Source of the DNA: Myxococcales bacterium | GTDB lineage: Bacteria > Myxococcota_C > UBA6777 | Assembly: GCA_027005175.1 (NCBI GenBank) | Contig: JALTMC010000759.1 | Coordinates: 1-11,061, forward strand | Length of the DNA: 11,061 nucleotides | Direction: 5' to 3' | Part shown: positions 1 to 6,838 of the stretch, one piece after another | Position numbering within the stretch: the stretch's first letter is position 1 | Layout: every line of letters starts with the position of its first letter | Made by a program: the position numbers and the translations under genes | The notes under the pieces: generated by a model | Databases searched by the model: none | What the model was told of the DNA's origin: nothing | Seen by the model: the letters and a program-made list of their open reading frames with translations, nothing else

Positions 1-2502
1 ATGTAGCTTGTCAAGGCTATTTTCATCGTGCAGAGGCTCAACCTCTCTCTCTGTCATCGATTTAAATAGGATACGAGCCGACTTCAACTCACGCAGAAGG
101 GCTTGTGCATTCTCCTCTCGCGCAGCAGGAGAGAGAGCAGCGCCGCGTTCACGAGCGACAACCACAGTATCGTCTTCGGATGTTTCGGGTGGTTTCCAAC
201 CACCTTCAGAAATATGAATGCGCTGAATTCGCCGAAATAGATTTTGAATCGAGGGCTCTGCCCCTTCTTCTCGACGCTCAAAGCCAAACCCTTCAATCGC
301 GATCACTTCCACATAGTTAAAGTTTGATTTCCAAAATAGCGTAGACACATCATCTTCAAACATAGTGGCACCACCGTAGCGCATGCCAAAGATCTTAAGT
401 AGCTGTGCTAACTCTTCCCAGTTAAGTCCATCAAAGATAGTTAAGCCACGAATGCCGTCGCGATATAGCTTGTAGGCAATGCTATAGTCACGATCGTCAT
501 TCTCGTAGACCGACTCCTCATCCATCAACAAAGTAAAAGGCTGAACCACCCACATAAGCTTCTGATGTACCTTCAAAAAGCCCATTAGTTCTTCAAACAA
601 GTGTGATAAAGCGTCACCCACAGCATCATTGTTTGCATTATACAACTGAAATGTTCGGGTAACACGAGCAAAGGCTCTTGCGATTTCACGGGCCCATGTT
701 TTTTTATCTTTACCAACAGGAACAACCACGGTTCCCTCTGCCTCTTCGGCAGCGATAGCAAAAGCTTCTTGCTCTTGCTCTGTGATCTGTATCTGCTCTG
801 CTATCGTAGTACCAAGATCCGTATGCTCACCCACGACTCTCGCATCCAAAATATCGGAGATGCTACGCCCCCGAGAACGCCCCCCCCCCAACGGAATACC
901 ATCAGCAGTTGTTCTATCCCCAAAACCTCCCGCATGAGGGAGACTACCGCTGCTTGCACCGGGTATTTTTAAGGCCGAGCTGGAGCCTCCCGCACGAGGG
1001 ATGCTACCACTGCTTGCACCGGGTATTTTCAACTCGGGGCTGGAGCCTCCCGCACGAGGGATGCTACCACTGCTTGCACCGGGTATTCTCAGCTCGGAAC
1101 TGGAGCCTCCCGCACGAGGGAGGCTACCGCTGCTTGCACCGGGTATTTTTAAGGCCGAGCTGGAGCCTCCCGCATGAGGGATACTACCGCTGCTTGCACC
1201 GGGTATTTTTAAGGCCGGGCTGGAACCTCCCGCACGAGGGATGCTACCACTGCTTGCACCGGGCATTTTCAACTCGGGGCTGGAACTTCCCACACGAGGG
1301 AGACTACCACTACTTGCCCCTGGAATGTTTCGTGCGGGACCGGTATCCTGTGCTGAAGAAGATGAAGCACTTGAGCAAGAGACCGAAGCAGCAGGCTCAA
1401 TCACTTCAACTTCTGCATCGAACGGATGGAAGGCAGGAGGCTCTTCCTTTGGTAATGGAAAAGAAGGTGTGCCCAGTAATTCCAAGGGAGAAGAGGAGCC
1501 AGAGGAAGGGAGCGTCTCAGAAGAAAACGGCGACTGAGATGATGAAGTCATCGCCTTAAAAGGTGCAAGATTCGGCTCTTCAACAACATCTTCAAATACA
1601 ACATCTTCAAATACAACATCTTCAAATACAACATCTTCAAATACAACATCTTCAAATACAACATCTTCAAATACAACATCTTCAAATACAACATCTTCAA
1701 CGATAAGCTCCTCGGCAACGAGGTCTTCAGGACTCAGCCTCTCTACTTGATCATCTGTCGAAGCAAGCAAATGGGAGACAGGCTCTATCGCAACATCTTG
1801 ATCTGCCAACTCCATCGTCGGCACAACAAACTTATCGTTGGAGCCAGCAGCAGGAATAGCATCTTTTGTTCCCGAAGCCACAACAGTAAAAGGATTGGTT
1901 GTCGCTGAAGAAGAGTGTTCTGTTGACGTTACCCCCTGAAAGCTACCTGAACTTTGGGTTGGTGAAGTGTTTGCCCCCTGAAAGCTACCTAAACCTTGGG
2001 TTGGTGAAGTGTTTGCCCCCTGAAAGCTACCTAAACCTTGGGTTGGTGAAGTGTTTGCCCCCTGAAAGCTACCTAAACCTTGGGTTGGTGAAGTGTTCGC
2101 CCCCTGAAAGCTACCTGAGCTTTGAGTTGATGAAGTGTGTGCCCCCTGAGAGCCACCTGAGCCTTGGGTTGGTGAAGAGATGACAGCTTGAAAGCCACCC
2201 GAAGAGAAGGATTGCTTGTTTGCTGGCATTGATGAAGAGGGTGAGGAAAAGTGCCCAGAAGGAGCAGAATGGCCGCAAAACAACCAATCGATCAGGCCTC
2301 TCTTTTTCCAACCTTCGAGAACACGATGTGAAAATCCCAGAGACAAGCCTGCATCTTCAGAGATTTCTTTCAGCGTAAAGATCCCATTAACCAGAGGCCA
2401 TAGTTTTTGTTCATCCTCTGAAAATCTCGCCTGAATCTCTGGCAAAGCATTTGCTTTGTTTTGAGCGGGAATCCATTGCCCAATTGACTGATTCTCTGAC
2501 AT
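1..2502 (-). CDS. Large repeat-rich protein with winged-helix-like N-terminus (3' end outside window)
   Basis: An ATG at 2502 opens a frame that stays open for 834 codons to the left edge, so the C-terminus is missing. The start is supported by an AGGAG four bases upstream. Residues about 8-70 (RFSEDEQKLWPLVNG, then a predicted helix-turn-helix and GWKKRGLIDW) resemble the winged-helix-like segment often found at the ends of PatA/DUF4388-like regulatory proteins. Residues about 107-525 are low-complexity and contain three separate tandem arrays: 14-residue units with SFQGANTSPTQG, seven VFEDV units, and 20-residue units with GASSGSIPRAG. Residues about 590-760 are globular, with motifs such as TRTFQLYNANNDAVGDAL, LYRDGIRGLTIFDGLNWEEL and FWKSNFNYVEVIAIEGFGF. 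That pattern is known to me from uncharacterised Myxococcota-type proteins. There is no signal peptide, so the protein is probably cytoplasmic, with scaffold or signalling work as the likely role. Specific function is unknown. Existence of the gene is near certain. Confidence 0.9.
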   Translation of the reverse strand, partial: MSENQSIGQWIPAQNKANALPEIQARFSEDEQKLWPLVNGIFTLKEISEDAGLSLGFSHRVLEGWKKRGLIDWLFCGHSAPSGHFSSPSSSMPANKQSFSSGGFQAVISSPTQGSGGSQGAHTSSTQSSGSFQGANTSPTQGLGSFQGANTSPTQGLGSFQGANTSPTQGLGSFQGANTSPTQSSGSFQGVTSTEHSSSATTNPFTVVASGTKDAIPAAGSNDKFVVPTMELADQDVAIEPVSHLLASTDDQVERLSPEDLVAEELIVEDVVFEDVVFEDVVFEDVVFEDVVFEDVVFEDVVFEDVVEEPNLAPFKAMTSSSQSPFSSETLPSSGSSSPLELLGTPSFPLPKEEPPAFHPFDAEVEVIEPAASVSCSSASSSSAQDTGPARNIPGASSGSLPRVGSSSPELKMPGASSGSIPRAGGSSPALKIPGASSGSIPHAGGSSSALKIPGASSGSLPRAGGSSSELRIPGASSGSIPRAGGSSPELKIPGASSGSIPRAGGSSSALKIPGASSGSLPHAGGFGDRTTADGIPLGGGRSRGRSISDILDARVVGEHTDLGTTIAEQIQITEQEQEAFAIAAEEAEGTVVVPVGKDKKTWAREIARAFARVTRTFQLYNANNDAVGDALSHLFEELMGFLKVHQKLMWVVQPFTLLMDEESVYENDDRDYSIAYKLYRDGIRGLTIFDGLNWEELAQLLKIFGMRYGGATMFEDDVSTLFWKSNFNYVEVIAIEGFGFERREEGAEPSIQNLFRRIQRIHISEGGWKPPETSEDDTVVVARERGAALSPAAREENAQALLRELKSARILFKSMTEREVEPLHDENSLDKLH
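931..1320 (-). repeat. 60-bp tandem repeat array inside CDS (6.5 copies)
   Basis: Six full units and one half unit of exactly 60 bp encode the 20-residue motif GASSGSIPRAGGSSPELKIP with small variations (I/L, R/H, PE/SA/PA/SE). The phase never slips, so the reading frame is kept. Codon-level differences between units are scattered, so this is an older array than the 15-bp one. It codes a Gly/Ser/Pro-rich flexible linker at residues about 395-524. Confidence 0.95.
1585..1689 (-). repeat. 15-bp perfect tandem repeat (7 copies) inside CDS
   Basis: Seven identical copies of a 15-base unit (GTATTTGAAGATGTT on the coding strand) encode (VFEDV)7, residues 272-306, and a partial eighth copy follows. 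The perfect identity suggests recent expansion or active slippage. Each unit adds five residues without a frameshift. The block is acidic and hydrophobic, unlike the Ser/Gly arrays on both sides. Confidence 0.97.
1932..2183 (-). repeat. 42-bp tandem repeat array (6 copies) inside CDS
   Basis: Six units of exactly 42 bp begin with CCCCCTGAAAGC (plus-strand reading) at 1932, 1974, 2016, 2058, 2100 and 2142; a degenerate seventh lies at about 2184-2225. They encode a 14-residue Ser/Thr/Gln/Gly-rich motif (QGANTSPTQGLGSF). The central three units are almost identical and the outer ones diverge, as expected from unequal exchange. Confidence 0.95.
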
Positions 2503-2577
2503 GATGCTCCTGCCTTGTCACTTTGAATACGAAGCATGTTCGTAAAGAAAAGATGCATAACAGAGCATAACAAAAGC

Positions 2578-2617
2578 CGTACAAAAACAAAAGGCCATGG
2601 TTTTGACCATGGCCTTT
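2578..2617 (-). terminator. Intrinsic terminator facing left, upstream of the large repeat gene
   Basis: A perfect 11-bp stem (AAAGGCCATGG, 2590-2600, with CCATGGCCTTT, 2607-2617) closes a 6-nt loop. Read on the minus strand it is followed by TTTTGTTTTTGT. It would end transcripts coming from the right and insulate the gene starting at 2502. On the plus strand the stem is followed by TTTGTATAAAAAA, a weaker tail. Confidence 0.6.
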
Positions 2618-2661
2618 GTATAAAAAATGTACTTTCACACGACTTTACGACACACAGGTAC

Positions 2662-2691
2662 CTGACAGCCCGTAAAAGAAATGGACATAAT
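2662..2691 (+). promoter_or_regulatory. Sigma70-like promoter in gene-free region
   Basis: CTGACA (2662-2667) and CATAAT (2686-2691) are separated by 18 bp, each five of six to consensus. The predicted start is near 2698. No protein gene lies downstream on this strand; a terminator-like hairpin follows about 30 bp later, which suggests a short untranslated RNA. Confidence 0.4.
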
Positions 2692-2697
2692 ATTCGT

Positions 2698-2751
2698 GGG
2701 ACTTTCCAGGCTGAGAGAAAAACTCAACGTGCCGTATCGGAACGTTTTTTT
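2698..2751 (+). ncRNA. Candidate small RNA of about 53 nt
   Basis: The segment between the predicted promoter and the hairpin at 2726-2751 would give an RNA of about 53 nt. It begins GGGACTTTCCAGG and ends with a terminator-like stem and seven T. A short TGAG/CTCA hairpin may form before it. It has no ORF. The call rests only on promoter plus terminator spacing; no known family is recognised. Confidence 0.3.
2726..2751 (+). terminator. Terminator-like hairpin facing right
   Basis: AACGT (2726-2730) pairs with ACGTT (2742-2746) and CCG (2732-2734) with CGG (2738-2740), with one G/A mismatch between them and a TAT loop. A run of seven T (2745-2751) begins within the stem's 3' arm. This has the shape of a Rho-independent terminator, though its stem is short. 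Confidence 0.45.
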
Positions 2752-2825
2752 AGCGCAAGAACATGGAAGGCATGGAGTACTTTCCCAATCATTCCTGCAC
2801 AACAATCAGCATCAGACTACATTAA

Positions 2826-2840
2826 TTCACAGCTTGTGAA
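2826..2840. promoter_or_regulatory. Inverted repeat TTCACA-GCT-TGTGAA
   Basis: A perfect 6-bp inverted repeat with a 3-bp spacer could be a dimeric regulator site. It lies just before the structured segment 2839-2973. No regulator is identified. Confidence 0.3.
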
Positions 2841-2919
2841 CCCCCACTCTGAGGATCTCGGAACGACTCCGAGGGACACTCAAAACACTTTGCCCTTCAG
2901 GAAAAACGAAAGAATTGAG

Positions 2920-2939
2920 CCGACTTCAGTCGGTTTTTT
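2920..2939 (+). terminator. Terminator-like hairpin with T6 facing right
   Basis: CCGAC (2920-2924) and GTCGG (2929-2933) form a short stem with loop TTCA, followed by TTTTTT (2934-2939). It is the second such signal on the plus strand in a region with no plus-strand protein gene. The preceding segment (2857-2873) holds a 6-bp stem, CTCGGA/TCCGAG. Confidence 0.5.
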
Positions 2940-2944
2940 CTTCC

Positions 2945-2973
2945 TCAGAATGGGGGTTCTAGCCCCATTCTGA
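2945..2973. repeat. 11-bp hairpin with a third competing arm upstream
   Basis: TCAGAATGGGG (2945-2955) and CCCCATTCTGA (2963-2973) form a perfect stem with a 7-nt loop. The left arm can alternatively pair with 2839-2855 (AACCCCCACTCTGAGGA) over 17 positions with one mismatch. Neither strand shows a T-run directly after the hairpin, so it is not a plain terminator. Confidence 0.7.
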
Positions 2974-3091
2974 ACCTGTGTCAATCCATGGTTCGAAGCA
3001 AGCTTGCAGTACATTTGTCATCGCAAACTTGCACACGAAAGAAGGCCATTCCTGGTTATGTCCATTTTCTTTTCATAATCTGAGGGGGAAT

Positions 3092-3376
3092 CTACTTGTT
3101 CATGCTCATGACTGTGCCGCCTTTGGCCTGACAATCTGCTCGGTTGAGCTTGATCCAACCTTTTCCTTTGCAAGCATTTTTCCCTGCACAGGCATGAGTC
3201 GCGGTTTTACAAGCTCCCTTCCCCTTGCATGAGTTCGCTCCCTGACACATCACAACATCACCACCTGCACCACGCACAGCAGATTTTGAACTTTGACATC
3301 CGGTAGTAGCAAACAAGCCAGCGACAGCCGTTGCAATTAAAGCACCCTTGAGAACAGATGTTACATCACTTTTCAT
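3092..3376 (-). CDS. Small secreted Cys-rich protein, BufA2 bufferin-like metallophore
   Basis: This 94-residue protein starts with a signal peptide (hydrophobic residues about 9-24, ending LFATTGC). The ATG has an AGGAG eight bases upstream. The mature part carries seven Cys spaced as MCQGANSCKGKGACK, then HACAGKNACKGKGW and ADCQAKGG. Paired Cys-Lys-Gly-Lys-Gly motifs and a C-terminal C-x2-KGG are what I know from BufA2-type bufferins, periplasmic peptides that sequester copper after Cys residues are converted to thiooxazoles by a BufB (DUF692/MNIO) enzyme with a BufC partner. Neither partner lies within this window, which is unusual because buf genes are normally clustered. The Cys after the signal could instead be lipidated (TTGC, a weak lipobox). 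The family call is from motif memory and is moderately sure; secretion and Cys content are directly visible. Confidence 0.65.
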   Translation of the reverse strand: MKSDVTSVLKGALIATAVAGLFATTGCQSSKSAVRGAGGDVVMCQGANSCKGKGACKTATHACAGKNACKGKGWIKLNRADCQAKGGTVMSMNK

Positions 3377-3455
3377 TGGTTTCTCTCCTGTTATTCGTTG
3401 TTGAAAAGCTCTACGCCATTGGATCTTCCTCCAAACAGCAAGACATTGGTGATGA

Positions 3456-3500
3456 GGTCGAATGTCCCAGAAGATTTGTTACATTTTTTGTTACATTTTT
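3456..3500 (-). promoter_or_regulatory. Possible ECF-sigma promoter and 12-bp direct repeat before the bufferin-like gene
   Basis: On the plus strand TGTTACATTTTT occurs twice back to back (3477-3488 and 3489-3500). Read on the minus strand the inner copy gives TGTAAC (3483-3478), followed after 17 nt by CGACC (3460-3456), about 80 bp before the start codon. A GTAAC/CGxxx pair is the general pattern of ECF sigma-factor promoters, and some bufferin operons are ECF controlled. This is weak evidence without a known cognate sigma factor. Confidence 0.25.
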
Positions 3501-3539
3501 TTATACCATGGGCTCCCTGCGGCCTTTGAATGGGCCGAC

Positions 3540-4253
3540 CTAGGAGCCGAGGCGGAGTTGGTGCAAAAAGAGAAGCAAGAATCGTCGGAGATTTTGAGGT
3601 TTTTCCTGGCGTATTCGATCAGGCATACGAATGCTTATCAGGTACCGGGTTCCTGGTTCACGAGCGAGAACAAGAAGTTCCTCCCAATAAGCGCGACCAC
3701 CATATGCAAAGGGAAAGGCTGCCCACGCACCGCCTGTTGTGTGGAGAAATTGATTTCTTTTTTTGCTGAGGATTTTATGTTTAACTTCTCGCAACTGTGA
3801 GCCTCTACGACGGATATAGGCTTCTGCGTAGCGCATCAACCAACGTCCTCCCAACGCACCTGTGGGAAGGTCGTCAAGCAATGGATCTCTTCGTAAATAC
3901 AGCACAATCCCTGTATGAGGGATGACCATTCGAATCTCAAAGGACATGGGATCTTCATGGGGAGCAAACTGGAGTTGTTGCATTGTGGTGGAAGCCGGCA
4001 TACAAAAACGTAGTCCAGTCGAATGATCTCGGAAAGCTCTGCATGTTTTGCCTTCTCTCCCGCAAAGCGAACCCACCAACTTCCTTTGTGATGAGTCGAG
4101 AGGCGAACAAGTTCCCACAGGCATCAAAGCAAATCTGGGACCTTTACGCACACTCTTGGTTCTGGAAGGACATCCACCCATCCCAACCCAGAGTAAACAG
4201 AAAAGTAGCACGCCCCACCGTGTGATGGGTCGCTGTTTTGATGCCATACGCAT
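3540..4253 (-). CDS. Putative lipoprotein of unknown function
   Basis: The 237-residue product has a basic start (KQRPITR), a hydrophobic stretch (WGVLLFCLLWVGMG) and GC at residues 27-28, consistent with a lipoprotein signal (MGGC lipobox, not ideal). Four further Cys follow in the first third (GTCSP, SLCGREGKTC, FCMPAS), which could form disulfides in the periplasm. The rest is mixed alpha/beta with Arg-rich segments (RYAEAYIRRRG) and motifs such as GGRAYWEELLVLAREPG and RYLISIRMP. These vaguely recall small PsbP/DcrB-like lipoprotein folds, but I do not recognise a family. It reads the same way as the bufferin-like gene, 163 bp upstream of it, so co-transcription is possible. The start could be three codons later (second Met). 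Confidence 0.7.
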   Translation of the reverse strand: MRMASKQRPITRWGVLLFCLLWVGMGGCPSRTKSVRKGPRFALMPVGTCSPLDSSQRKLVGSLCGREGKTCRAFRDHSTGLRFCMPASTTMQQLQFAPHEDPMSFEIRMVIPHTGIVLYLRRDPLLDDLPTGALGGRWLMRYAEAYIRRRGSQLREVKHKILSKKRNQFLHTTGGAWAAFPFAYGGRAYWEELLVLAREPGTRYLISIRMPDRIRQEKPQNLRRFLLLFLHQLRLGS

Positions 4254-4433
4254 CTGCTCTGGCTTCTCCTTCTATCGTTGTACAAGCTACATTCGGAATG
4301 GTTGCAGTGAGTTGCGAAAAAAACACGCACACAAGAAAACCATGGGTCTACTTCCACAACATACGCAACGACGACACCCAAATCAAAAGAAATACGCCAG
4401 ACCGTAGACCGGCAGGAACAATACCATCAAACA

Positions 4434-4445
4434 TCAAATATTTGA
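4434..4445. promoter_or_regulatory. 12-bp perfect palindrome TCAAATATTTGA
   Basis: A perfect AT-rich palindrome lies in the divergent intergenic region between the lipoprotein and transporter genes. It could be an operator for a dimeric regulator, but such sequences also occur by chance in AT-rich DNA. Confidence 0.25.
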
Positions 4446-4600
4446 AAAGTTTCTGGATGAGCAACCCCACAGCCTATTGGGCGTAACTCCAACTCGCAAG
4501 CAACCTCCCTCACGTGGTCCTCCTCTTTTCTAGGATCGCGATTCGACCGGTTTCACGGTAGAGATACGACATTCTATTCAAAATTATCCCACCCAGACTA

Positions 4601-4629
4601 TTGTCCACCGTTCGCCACTCGAATATAAA
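4601..4629 (+). promoter_or_regulatory. Sigma70-like promoter for the MFS transporter gene
   Basis: TTGTCC (4601-4606) and TATAAA (4624-4629) are separated by the optimal 17 bp and match consensus at four and five of six positions. The start would be near 4636, leaving a leader of about 120 nt that contains the two TATTGTGTTTGT copies. Confidence 0.5.
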
Positions 4630-4756
4630 ACGGGACTCATACATATTGTGTTTGTCATCCAAACCATCCCTTCGGGACTGGCACAAGGCTCGGCTTCCGC
4701 CTCGTATTGTGTTTGTTATGTGATTCACAAATCGTACTCTCAGATGAGGACCCGCT

Positions 4757-6559
4757 ATGAAACAGCTGATTCGAGTAGAGATCATTGTATCCATCCTGCT
4801 CTTGGTAGGTACAGCCTTTTTCACCTTCGATTTGGGAGCCCAATCTCCCCCCCCCAGCAAAGTCCGCCAAAAAGCTACCGCAGATGCACCAGCCAAAGCC
4901 CGCACGGCACCGGCGGCACGCACAAAGGCACCGGCAAAGACCTCCACCCCAAAGAGCAAAGCGACAACAAAAGGGTCCACCGCAAAGCTGTCACCGGCTT
5001 CCAAAACATCCAGAGCAGCCAAGAAAAAGAAGCCCAAAAAGGGCTTCTTTATGAAGTTCCTCCCCATCCTCCTGCTACTCATTGTGGTAGCTCTCATCCT
5101 TGGTCGCTTGCCACCACCCGATTTTGGTGGTGTAGAGACCAACTGGCGCACTGATGCTTTCCGTCGTCGTCGCATTCTCAACTGGCTTCCCTTGGGCCTG
5201 ACCTACTCCTTTTTGTATATGGGACGATACAACCTCAAAGTAAGTAAATTTCAGTTTGAGAATATGGTAGGTGCCGATGGTGGTGCCATGATGAGTAACC
5301 AGGGCTTCGCGACCATCTTCGCCGTAGGAACGATCGTCTATGGTATATCCTTTCTGATCAACGGTCCACTCACGGACCGACTGGGTGGAAAGTTTGCTAT
5401 CCTGGTTGGAGCCGCTGGCTCATGCGCCATGAACGGATTAATGGGCCTCGCCACTTGGTCAATCCTTACCAAAGGACCCATGCATGAAGCAGTCACTAGT
5501 AACTTTGTGATTCTTTTCTCTGCCCTCTACGCTATTAATATGTACTTCCAAAGTTTCGGAGCTGTAGCGATTGTAAAGGTCAACGCCGCTTGGTTTCATG
5601 TTCGAGAACGAGGCGTCTTCGGGGCGATCTTTGGCATTCTCATATCCCTGGGAATCTACTTTGCCTTCGACCTGGGCTATATGATCCTCAAGGGAGCTGG
5701 CTTAATATGGGTCTTCTTTATCCCCACCGCCTTGCTCGCTCTCTTCTGGACTCTTGATGTGATATTTGTCAAAAATACACCAGGGCAGGCTGGCCAAATA
5801 GACTTCGACACTGCTGATGCTTCTTCGGGTGATGATGGTCCCCAACTTGGTGCTATCGCTGTATTCAAGAAAATGATGAAAAATCCCATCATTATCACCA
5901 TCGCACTGATCGAATTCTGCTCCGGGTTCCTTCGACAAGCCATCATGCAGTGGTACCGAACCTTTGCCAAACAAACAGACGCCGTTCTCGGCCTCAAAGA
6001 CAGCTTTGTCTACGACAACTGGGGAATGCTGCTCTGTATCGCAGGGATTTCAGGGGGTGTGATCGCTGGAATCATCTCGGATCGCGTCTTCCAGTCCCGG
6101 CGTGGACCCGTCGCTGGGATTCTCTACGGGCTCATGCTCGCAGGCTCCATCATACTCGCCCTCACCTACAAGAGTTCGGGCCTTGTGGGTGGCCTTGTTA
6201 TCATCATGTCCATGGCTGTCATTGGTGTTCATGGTATGCTCTCTGGTACCGCAAGCATGGACTTTGGAGGCAAGAAAAATGTTGGCATCGTGGTCGGTAT
6301 CATCGATGGTTTTGTCTACCTTGGTACCGCTGTAATGAGTATCACATACGCCTTTCTCTTGCCCAAGGAGCAGCTTCTCAACGGCAAGTTGGTAGGCCCC
6401 GCAACAGAGCCAGCCAACTGGTGGGGATGGCCCGTCGCCATGATCCCCATGGCCGCTATCGGACTCTTGCTAGCCTTGCGCGTATGGCACGCCAAACCAC
6501 AACCGAAGAAGCTATCCAATGAACTATCCTCCGAATCCCCCTTCTCCTCCACCGACTAA
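4757..6559 (+). CDS. MFS transporter, OPA (organophosphate:phosphate antiporter)-like, with N-terminal extension
   Basis: The 600-residue protein has a C-terminal core of about 480 residues with roughly twelve membrane helices. OPA/GlpT-like signs are YMGRYNLKVSK in the first core helix, the MFS motif A GPLTDRLGGK, FQSFGAVAIVKVNAAWF followed by HVRERG, and GTASMDFGGKKNVGIVVG with GFVYLGTA in the second half. The family exchanges phosphorylated small molecules such as glycerol-3-phosphate for phosphate, but the substrate here cannot be told. Ahead of the core sit a hydrophobic N-terminus (residues about 7-27, ending LGAQ, possibly a cleaved signal), an Ala/Lys/Thr/Pro-rich linker of about 70 residues, and an extra helix (FLPILLLLIVVALILG). 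Such an extension is absent from ordinary GlpT-type proteins of about 450 residues. The start ATG follows GAGGA by about seven bases. Confidence 0.85.
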   Translation: MKQLIRVEIIVSILLLVGTAFFTFDLGAQSPPPSKVRQKATADAPAKARTAPAARTKAPAKTSTPKSKATTKGSTAKLSPASKTSRAAKKKKPKKGFFMKFLPILLLLIVVALILGRLPPPDFGGVETNWRTDAFRRRRILNWLPLGLTYSFLYMGRYNLKVSKFQFENMVGADGGAMMSNQGFATIFAVGTIVYGISFLINGPLTDRLGGKFAILVGAAGSCAMNGLMGLATWSILTKGPMHEAVTSNFVILFSALYAINMYFQSFGAVAIVKVNAAWFHVRERGVFGAIFGILISLGIYFAFDLGYMILKGAGLIWVFFIPTALLALFWTLDVIFVKNTPGQAGQIDFDTADASSGDDGPQLGAIAVFKKMMKNPIIITIALIEFCSGFLRQAIMQWYRTFAKQTDAVLGLKDSFVYDNWGMLLCIAGISGGVIAGIISDRVFQSRRGPVAGILYGLMLAGSIILALTYKSSGLVGGLVIIMSMAVIGVHGMLSGTASMDFGGKKNVGIVVGIIDGFVYLGTAVMSITYAFLLPKEQLLNGKLVGPATEPANWWGWPVAMIPMAAIGLLLALRVWHAKPQPKKLSNELSSESPFSSTD

Positions 6560-6838
6560 GCCCGTTATCCCTACTCCCTACAGATTTTCCCCTTGCCCTT
6601 TCCATCACTCTATCGTACTTTACACCACTCATCTAAGACTGCGGCTCGGCCAATATTCCCAACCAGCACCCTTCAAAAAAGGAATACTCTCAAACATGCA
6701 ATCCATCATTTCTCCGTTTACAGGAATAGAAAAGATAAGCTGTAAGTTTGAACGGTATTGCAGTCGGGCTCGAACCTCTCTCACAAGGGGCTACAACAGA
6801 AAAGTGTCTATCATCTATTTCACAGCATGGAGCAAAAA
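6560..6838 (+). other. Intergenic leader before the metal/redox module
   Basis: This 279-bp gap contains no gene I can support. Upstream in-frame ATGs for the next gene exist at 6758 and 6827 but would place extra residues before a good signal peptide. I see no strong promoter or terminator. Confidence 0.5.

Larger units (their letters stand above)
4254..4756. other. Divergent intergenic region without a convincing gene
   Basis: About 500 bp separate the divergent lipoprotein and transporter genes. Frames here are short, have poor starts and look like chance. Visible content: a 12-bp palindrome (4434-4445), a plus-strand promoter (4601-4629) and a 12-bp direct repeat TATTGTGTTTGT at 4644-4655 and 4705-4716. 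I found no clear promoter for the minus-strand lipoprotein gene. Confidence 0.6.

Noticed and set aside
909-1559. Plus-strand frame of 216 codons with SLPHEGCYHCLHRVF-like repeats
   Set aside because: It is the antisense reading of the 60-bp array, whose period of a multiple of three keeps every frame open. The minus-strand frame is far longer, has a ribosome site and continues into globular sequence.
1899-2183. Plus-strand frame with PPESYLNLGLVKCL repeats
   Set aside because: Antisense of the 42-bp array; no ribosome site and no sequence outside the repeat.
2536-2973. Plus-strand frame of 145 codons
   Set aside because: It runs through several strong hairpins and two T-runs, has no ribosome site and no protein-like pattern.
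3518-3546. Nested GC-rich inverted repeats after the lipoprotein gene (GGCTCC/GGAGCC, CGGCC/GGCCG)
   Set aside because: On the minus strand the hairpin is followed by A-rich rather than T-rich sequence, so it is not supported as a terminator.
4510-5181. Minus-strand frame of 223 codons
   Set aside because: It is antisense to the Ala/Lys-rich linker of the transporter and to its promoter region; the composition is a shadow of the plus-strand gene.
6755-6800. tRNA-like T-arm wording (GGTTCGAGCCC on the minus strand)
   Set aside because: The flanking bases do not form a T-stem, acceptor stem or anticodon arm.
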